From contig JAIRMO010000106.1 of assembly GCA_031258625.1 (NCBI GenBank), positions 1 to 9,061 on the forward strand: 9,061 nucleotides of DNA, written 5' to 3'. Shown piece after piece: positions 5,461 through 9,061 of the stretch. The DNA comes from Spirochaetaceae bacterium (GTDB taxonomy: Bacteria > Spirochaetota > Spirochaetia > Treponematales > Breznakiellaceae). How positions within the stretch are numbered: the first letter of the stretch is position 1; every line of letters starts with the position of its first letter. Made by a program: the position numbers and the translations under genes. Under the pieces are notes generated by a model. It was given only the letters and a program-made list of their open reading frames with translations, did not search any database and was not told the DNA's origin.

Positions 5461-8356
5461 GTTTTTTCTCCCGGGGGTTCAGCGAAAAGGTGGTACGGCA
5501 AACGGTTTTATACCCACAGTCCAGACATCTTTGAAAATCCACTTCCCCGGGGGAAAAATCCAGGGAATTTACGGAGGCGGCAAATTCTTTCACCCGGGTT
5601 TTAAAGGCCTCCAGGGTCTCCTGATAGGCTTCCCGGGTATGGCCTCTTTTTCGGCCCGGTGACCCGATGACCGCCGTCACCTCCCGTTGATTGATACTCA
5701 GAAAAAAGGCCCCTTCCACGGTACGGCCGGTTTTTTCCTCGTAGAGGCTGACGTACATGGGCATTTGAAAATCCTCCAGGGGGGAATCTTCGGTGTGGGT
5801 ACTGTTCTTTTTTGAAGGGGCGGCGTTGGTCTTGTAATCGATGATCACGGGCTCCCCCTCCGGGGAAAGGGAGATCCGGTCGAGCCTTCCGTTAAAGAGG
5901 ATGTTACCGGTAACAAATTCCAGGGGATATTCCAGTTCCGCCACGGCGTATCCGGGGAAATAGGCCGCCTCAATTTCCAGGAGCCCCCCCAGCCTTTGGG
6001 CGATAGCCGCGGACTGGGATACGAGGAGGGGTACCGCCAGGGGCCCCTGAAAGGCGGGGTAATGCCGGGCCGCCTCATCGGTGTACCCGCGGAGCCATTC
6101 CCGGTATTTCGGTATATGATCGGCGGTAAACACCCGGTCCGCTTCACGGATCCGGGCGAAGAGGTTTTTGAGGATCTCGTGGTACAATAAACCCAGGGAG
6201 GCGTCGTCCAGGAGTTTTGCCTCCGGGGAAAACCCCGTGACGGCAAAGATCTTGCCGTAGAGCCAATAGAGGGGGCAATAAAAAAAGGTGTTCAGATCCG
6301 TGGCGGAGACTCTAAGGCAGTCCCCGGCCTCACGGTTTTTTTGTACCGCCCCGATCCGTTCCCGGAGCATCCGGGCGCAGGCCCCCCGGGCGGGAAAGGG
6401 TTCCCGGAGGATGTTGAAGGACGGGTTCCCCGCTCCGCATAGGGTGGACCGCCAGGTATCAAACCCCTTTTTTTGCAGGGGGAAAAGCCTGGGGGGGAAT
6501 TGGGGGGACCCCGGGGGCCGGCCCGGCCCGGCCGAAACATACCCGTTCCCGGCCCACCAGTCCCGTTCCCGCGCCCAGGGGTCCTCCCCGGAGGACGGCG
6601 GGGCCTCAAGGCTGCCGGCGAAAAAGCTATGGGGTATGGCCCAGCCGGAAAAGGCCCGTTCCGAAGCGCTGAACCGGGTTATGGGGGTAAAGGCCCCCTG
6701 AGGCTCAAGCTGATAAAGCCGGAAAAAAGCCGGAGAAGCGTCCGCATCGGACAGCCCCAATTTTTCCCGTTTGTCTTGGCGCAAAAAACCAAGGGGTTCG
6801 TAGAGTACCGTGGCGGCGCTTTGGGTAACGTTCAGGACGAGGTGGCAGGAAAAGGGGGCCGCCGCGGCAACCCGGTAGGGAAAAACATTCACCCCCGAAT
6901 CGTGTTGCAGGGGAACGTACTGTTTTTCCCGTAATATATCGAGGTAAAAACCAAAGGGCGATGGGGGAACCAGATCGGGATAGTCCTCCTCAAGCCGGAT
7001 CAGGGCCGAAAGCTCCTCGATACAACGGGCCAATACCGCGTCTCCCTCATCGGTACAGTTGTCCCGGGAGAGAAAGCCCGGAAATACCGACTCCGGATGG
7101 GCCGCCTCGGGGTAGGCCTCCCGGATCCGTTCCGGGCCGGGGGATTTTTCCCAGACCCGTCCCCGGAAAGCAAAATAGCGGTTCCTGATGTCCCTAAAGC
7201 TCCGGGAGGCCGCGAGGGATGAGAGGTGGTTTTTCAGCCGCCCATAATAATCTTTAAGCCGCTCCTCCCGGGGGGATCGGCCGAATGCCTCAAGCCAACT
7301 GTCCACGGGCCGGCCCCGGTCAATAAACCCCGAAACGCAGTTGTTTTTTATCCCGAATTCTATTAATTCATCATTCCGTTCCGGATCCCCCCAGGGCAGA
7401 TGTTCGTTGAGGAGCAGGGATTTCAGGGAGGCAAAGGAAAAGTTGTTTTCCACACAGGCATTGATCAGGGAGAACAATTTCCCCGCGCCGTAGTCCGCCA
7501 GGGGTTTCCCCGACCGCCGGAGAAAGGGGATGTGGTAGAGGGACAGTTCCCGCAGCAGATAGGGTTCCGTATCCGCAAGCCCCGCCACGCTCACCGCCAT
7601 ATCATCGTAGGGAATCCCCTTTTCTTCGTGGAGCCGGAGGAGTTCCAGGACCGCGCCGCGGATCTCGGCCCGTTGGGAATCATAAAAATACAGGGCCGGG
7701 GGCGGTTCCCCGGGGGGCAGACGGACCAGATGGATGGTCGGCTCCCCCTCAAGGAGTTTTGCGTATTCGGAAAAATCTTCGATAGCCTCGGGGAAAAAAA
7801 CATAATACACCGAAGTCCGGTCCCCCAGGGGCGGTTTTTCCCAGGAGGGTTCAAAAAGCCCGTGTTGTTTGAGGAAACGGGAGTATTCCCTTTCCAGGAG
7901 GGCAAAATCCCGGTCTTCGTCATCCGGGACAAACCCCGGGGTTTGAGCCTGCCGGGTCTTGAGCAGGGCCAGGGAGGGGAGGAACCCCGCGATATCTCCG
8001 GTAAAGACGGCCCCCTCCCCGGCGAATTCCCGGGGGATGAGGGAACAAAAGGGGAACCCCCCGGTTTCTCCGGCGGTATTGAGGCTCCGGGCGGCTTCGG
8101 CGTTTTTTTTAACCAGCCGGTGGGTAAAGAGTTTTCTGATGACCTGGGACACCGGTTTTTGATCCCCCGGCCCCTCCCGGATGGCCCGTTCTTTGAACCG
8201 GTCCCAGGCGAGGAAACGGTTGACCGCCACGGAACGCTCCCCGGTAAAGGCGCAGACCTTCCGTGCCCAGGCCGAAGAAGCGGTTTCCGAAGGAAAAACA
8301 AAACGGCTGTTTTGTTTTTTTATTTCCCGGGAAATAATTTCCAAGACCTGGTTCAT
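5450..8356 (-). CDS. addB: AddB-type helicase-nuclease subunit B with Fe-S nuclease domain
   Basis: This is the partner of AddA: in this family the B subunit contributes an inactive helicase fold used for Chi scanning plus a second nuclease that cuts the 5' strand. The 968-residue protein is shorter than B. subtilis AddB. The C-terminal half carries C694 (in FFYCPLYW), H726, GRLD (D826), IIDYKT (D840, K842), QMPMY (Q864, Y868) and C944-x2-C-x5-C953. The last spacing is that of the AddB 4Fe-4S cluster, with C694 as the fourth ligand. The nuclease therefore looks intact. The N-terminus reads FVFPSETASSAW (19-30) where a Walker A would stand, with no GxGKT/S, so this subunit should not hydrolyse ATP, resembling RexB-like forms. 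The middle (about 60-640) is divergent and I see no clear motifs in it. ATG 8356 has a GAGG site 7 nt upstream, and the 3' end overlaps addA. The AddB assignment is good; RexB-like is an alternative name. Confidence 0.88.
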   Translation of the reverse strand: MNQVLEIISREIKKQNSRFVFPSETASSAWARKVCAFTGERSVAVNRFLAWDRFKERAIREGPGDQKPVSQVIRKLFTHRLVKKNAEAARSLNTAGETGGFPFCSLIPREFAGEGAVFTGDIAGFLPSLALLKTRQAQTPGFVPDDEDRDFALLEREYSRFLKQHGLFEPSWEKPPLGDRTSVYYVFFPEAIEDFSEYAKLLEGEPTIHLVRLPPGEPPPALYFYDSQRAEIRGAVLELLRLHEEKGIPYDDMAVSVAGLADTEPYLLRELSLYHIPFLRRSGKPLADYGAGKLFSLINACVENNFSFASLKSLLLNEHLPWGDPERNDELIEFGIKNNCVSGFIDRGRPVDSWLEAFGRSPREERLKDYYGRLKNHLSSLAASRSFRDIRNRYFAFRGRVWEKSPGPERIREAYPEAAHPESVFPGFLSRDNCTDEGDAVLARCIEELSALIRLEEDYPDLVPPSPFGFYLDILREKQYVPLQHDSGVNVFPYRVAAAAPFSCHLVLNVTQSAATVLYEPLGFLRQDKREKLGLSDADASPAFFRLYQLEPQGAFTPITRFSASERAFSGWAIPHSFFAGSLEAPPSSGEDPWARERDWWAGNGYVSAGPGRPPGSPQFPPRLFPLQKKGFDTWRSTLCGAGNPSFNILREPFPARGACARMLRERIGAVQKNREAGDCLRVSATDLNTFFYCPLYWLYGKIFAVTGFSPEAKLLDDASLGLLYHEILKNLFARIREADRVFTADHIPKYREWLRGYTDEAARHYPAFQGPLAVPLLVSQSAAIAQRLGGLLEIEAAYFPGYAVAELEYPLEFVTGNILFNGRLDRISLSPEGEPVIIDYKTNAAPSKKNSTHTEDSPLEDFQMPMYVSLYEEKTGRTVEGAFFLSINQREVTAVIGSPGRKRGHTREAYQETLEAFKTRVKEFAASVNSLDFSPGEVDFQRCLDCGYKTVCRTTFSLNPREKKHGR
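5468..5472 (-). promoter_or_regulatory. Ribosome binding site of addA
   Basis: On the minus strand GGGAG stands 7 nt before the addA ATG and lies within the last codons of addB. This placement, with the 11-bp gene overlap, points to translational coupling that would keep the two subunits in balance. It also supports the ATG at 5460 as the real start. Confidence 0.65.
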
Positions 8357-8363
8357 CCGAGTG

Positions 8364-8367
8364 CCTC
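8364..8367 (-). promoter_or_regulatory. Ribosome binding site of addB
   Basis: On the minus strand GAGG lies 7 nt before ATG 8356, which supports that start. The site is downstream of the 8380-8410 hairpin in the direction of transcription and is not part of its stem. Confidence 0.55.
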
Positions 8368-8379
8368 GATGGTATGGGA

Positions 8380-8410
8380 GGGTTTCCCAAACTTCAGTTT
8401 TGGGAAACCC
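8380..8410 (-). terminator. Perfect 12-bp hairpin between pdxK and addB, terminator-like without T-tract
   Basis: GGGTTTCCCAAA (8380-8391) pairs perfectly with TTTGGGAAACCC (8399-8410) around a 7-nt loop. It begins 15 nt after the pdxK stop codon in the direction of transcription. No T-run follows on either strand: the minus strand continues TCCCATACC. It is thus not a standard intrinsic terminator. It could be a weak or factor-assisted terminator, a processing or 3'-end stabilising stem that uncouples pdxK from addBA levels, or a protein-binding palindrome. The structure is certain; the function is not. Confidence 0.4.
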
Positions 8411-8425
8411 CCGGCTCGTATCCGG

Positions 8426-9061
8426 TTAGTTAAAGGCCGGGCGCCAGGCGCTGGGGTTTCCGGGACCGACCCATTGGTTAAGGGCAAAACCGGCCTTGAG
8501 GCTGCCGGTGATAAACCGTTTAGCCAGGGTTATGGAGTCGTATACCGAAAGCCCCCGGGCTAAACCCGCAGCAATCGCCGCCGCGGTGGTACATCCCGCT
8601 CCGTGGGTCCAGGCGGTCTTTATCAGGGTGTCTTCCAGGGTTTTAAAATCCTTTCCGTCAAAAAAAACATCCAGCGCCGTGGCCGCCCCCGGAAGTTTTG
8701 CCCCTCCCTTAATAAACACGGTCCGGGCCCCCTTATCCGCGATAATCCGGGCCGCCTCCTTCATCTGTTCCGGGGTGGAGATTTCCTTTAGCCCCGAAAG
8801 CTGGGCCGCCTCAAACAAATTGGGGGTTACCACCGCCGCCAGGGGGAGTAATTTTTTCTCCAGGGCCTGGTTTAACTCCGGGTTGAGGACCTCCCCGGCC
8901 CCTTTACAGACCATCACCGGATCGAGGACATAATTCTTTATACCAAAGGTCTCAATATATTCCCGGGTTAATTCCACCGCGTAAAACGTACCGAGCATAC
9001 CGGATTTCGCCGCGGCAACCCCCACGCCCTTAAAAACCGTGTCCAACTGGGCCCGCAGGGC
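8426..9061 (-). CDS. pdxK: PdxK-type pyridoxine/pyridoxal kinase (ThiD-like), N-terminus outside window
   Basis: This ribokinase-fold enzyme most likely phosphorylates pyridoxal, pyridoxine or pyridoxamine with ATP in B6 salvage. The window holds the last 211 residues; the frame stays open through 9061, and roughly 55-60 residues with the first substrate-binding strand are missing. An internal TTG at 9046 is not the true start, because codons before it (ALRAQ) continue the family pattern. Visible signatures, numbered from the edge, are KSGMLGT (19-25), VLDPVMVCKGAGEVL (45-59), VTPNLFEAAQLSG (78-90), IKGG (117-120), THGAGCT with the catalytic Cys157 (152-158) and LNQWVGP (194-200). The CKG, GAGC and LNQ-VGP features recall the B. 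subtilis/Staphylococcus PdxK branch more than ThiD, which usually has GTGC. A hydroxymethylpyrimidine kinase remains the alternative. It lies 69 bp upstream of addB on the same strand. Confidence 0.85.
   Translation of the reverse strand, partial: ALRAQLDTVFKGVGVAAAKSGMLGTFYAVELTREYIETFGIKNYVLDPVMVCKGAGEVLNPELNQALEKKLLPLAAVVTPNLFEAAQLSGLKEISTPEQMKEAARIIADKGARTVFIKGGAKLPGAATALDVFFDGKDFKTLEDTLIKTAWTHGAGCTTAAAIAAGLARGLSVYDSITLAKRFITGSLKAGFALNQWVGPGNPSAWRPAFN

Noticed and set aside
4813..5604. 263-codon plus-strand reading frame opposite addA and the end of addB
   Set aside because: It is an antisense shadow of the conserved AddA N-terminus with a Gly/Pro-rich product and no motif.
1597..6497. 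Phase-variable poly-G tracts like those of pathogenic treponemes
   Set aside because: All tracts are only seven bases long, lie inside conserved or ordinary coding sequence and not in promoters, and match the general codon preference.
7400..8563. 387-codon plus-strand reading frame opposite addB and the end of pdxK
   Set aside because: It spans two well-supported minus-strand genes and the gap between them, and is rich in Gly, Pro and Phe as expected from the reverse of GC-biased codons; there is no domain.
1..9061. CRISPR array, tRNA, rRNA or prophage genes
   Set aside because: No regularly spaced repeats, cloverleaf-like sequence, rRNA signature or phage protein was seen on either strand.

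Overview
The window suggests a GC-rich bacterium. The genes strongly prefer G or C at third codon positions and are dotted with short C/G homopolymers. My best guess is a spirochaete of the Treponema/Spirochaetales group, from the overall feel of the MATE and AddA proteins and the addB-addA order. This is low confidence, because no rRNA, tRNA or lineage marker is present.

Layout. Positions 1-420 contain no convincing gene. The region holds a GC-rich flank (1-151), a 213-bp AT-rich imperfect inverted repeat (152-364) that looks like a non-autonomous mobile element or a long-hairpin sequence, and a run of small palindromes (365-401) directly before the first gene. On the plus strand, 421-1836 encodes a MATE-family multidrug/Na+ antiporter. 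On the minus strand, reading right to left, come a pdxK-type vitamin B6 kinase (8426-9061, N-terminus cut off by the window edge), addB (5450-8356) and addA (1831-5460).

How the genes work together. AddA and AddB form the AddAB helicase-nuclease, which resects double-strand DNA ends for RecA loading. addB and addA overlap by 11 bp and are probably translationally coupled. All signatures of a working enzyme are visible: SF1A helicase motifs and a nuclease in AddA, and a second nuclease with a four-cysteine Fe-S cluster in AddB. AddB has lost the Walker A motif. pdxK lies 69 bp upstream of addB on the same strand, so the three could be co-transcribed, but a perfect 12-bp hairpin without a T-tract sits in that gap. 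The MATE gene and addA converge and overlap by 6 bp at their stop codons, leaving no room for a terminator between them.

I found no clear undescribed multi-gene system. The least explained piece is the inverted-repeat element plus stacked palindromes upstream of the MATE gene.
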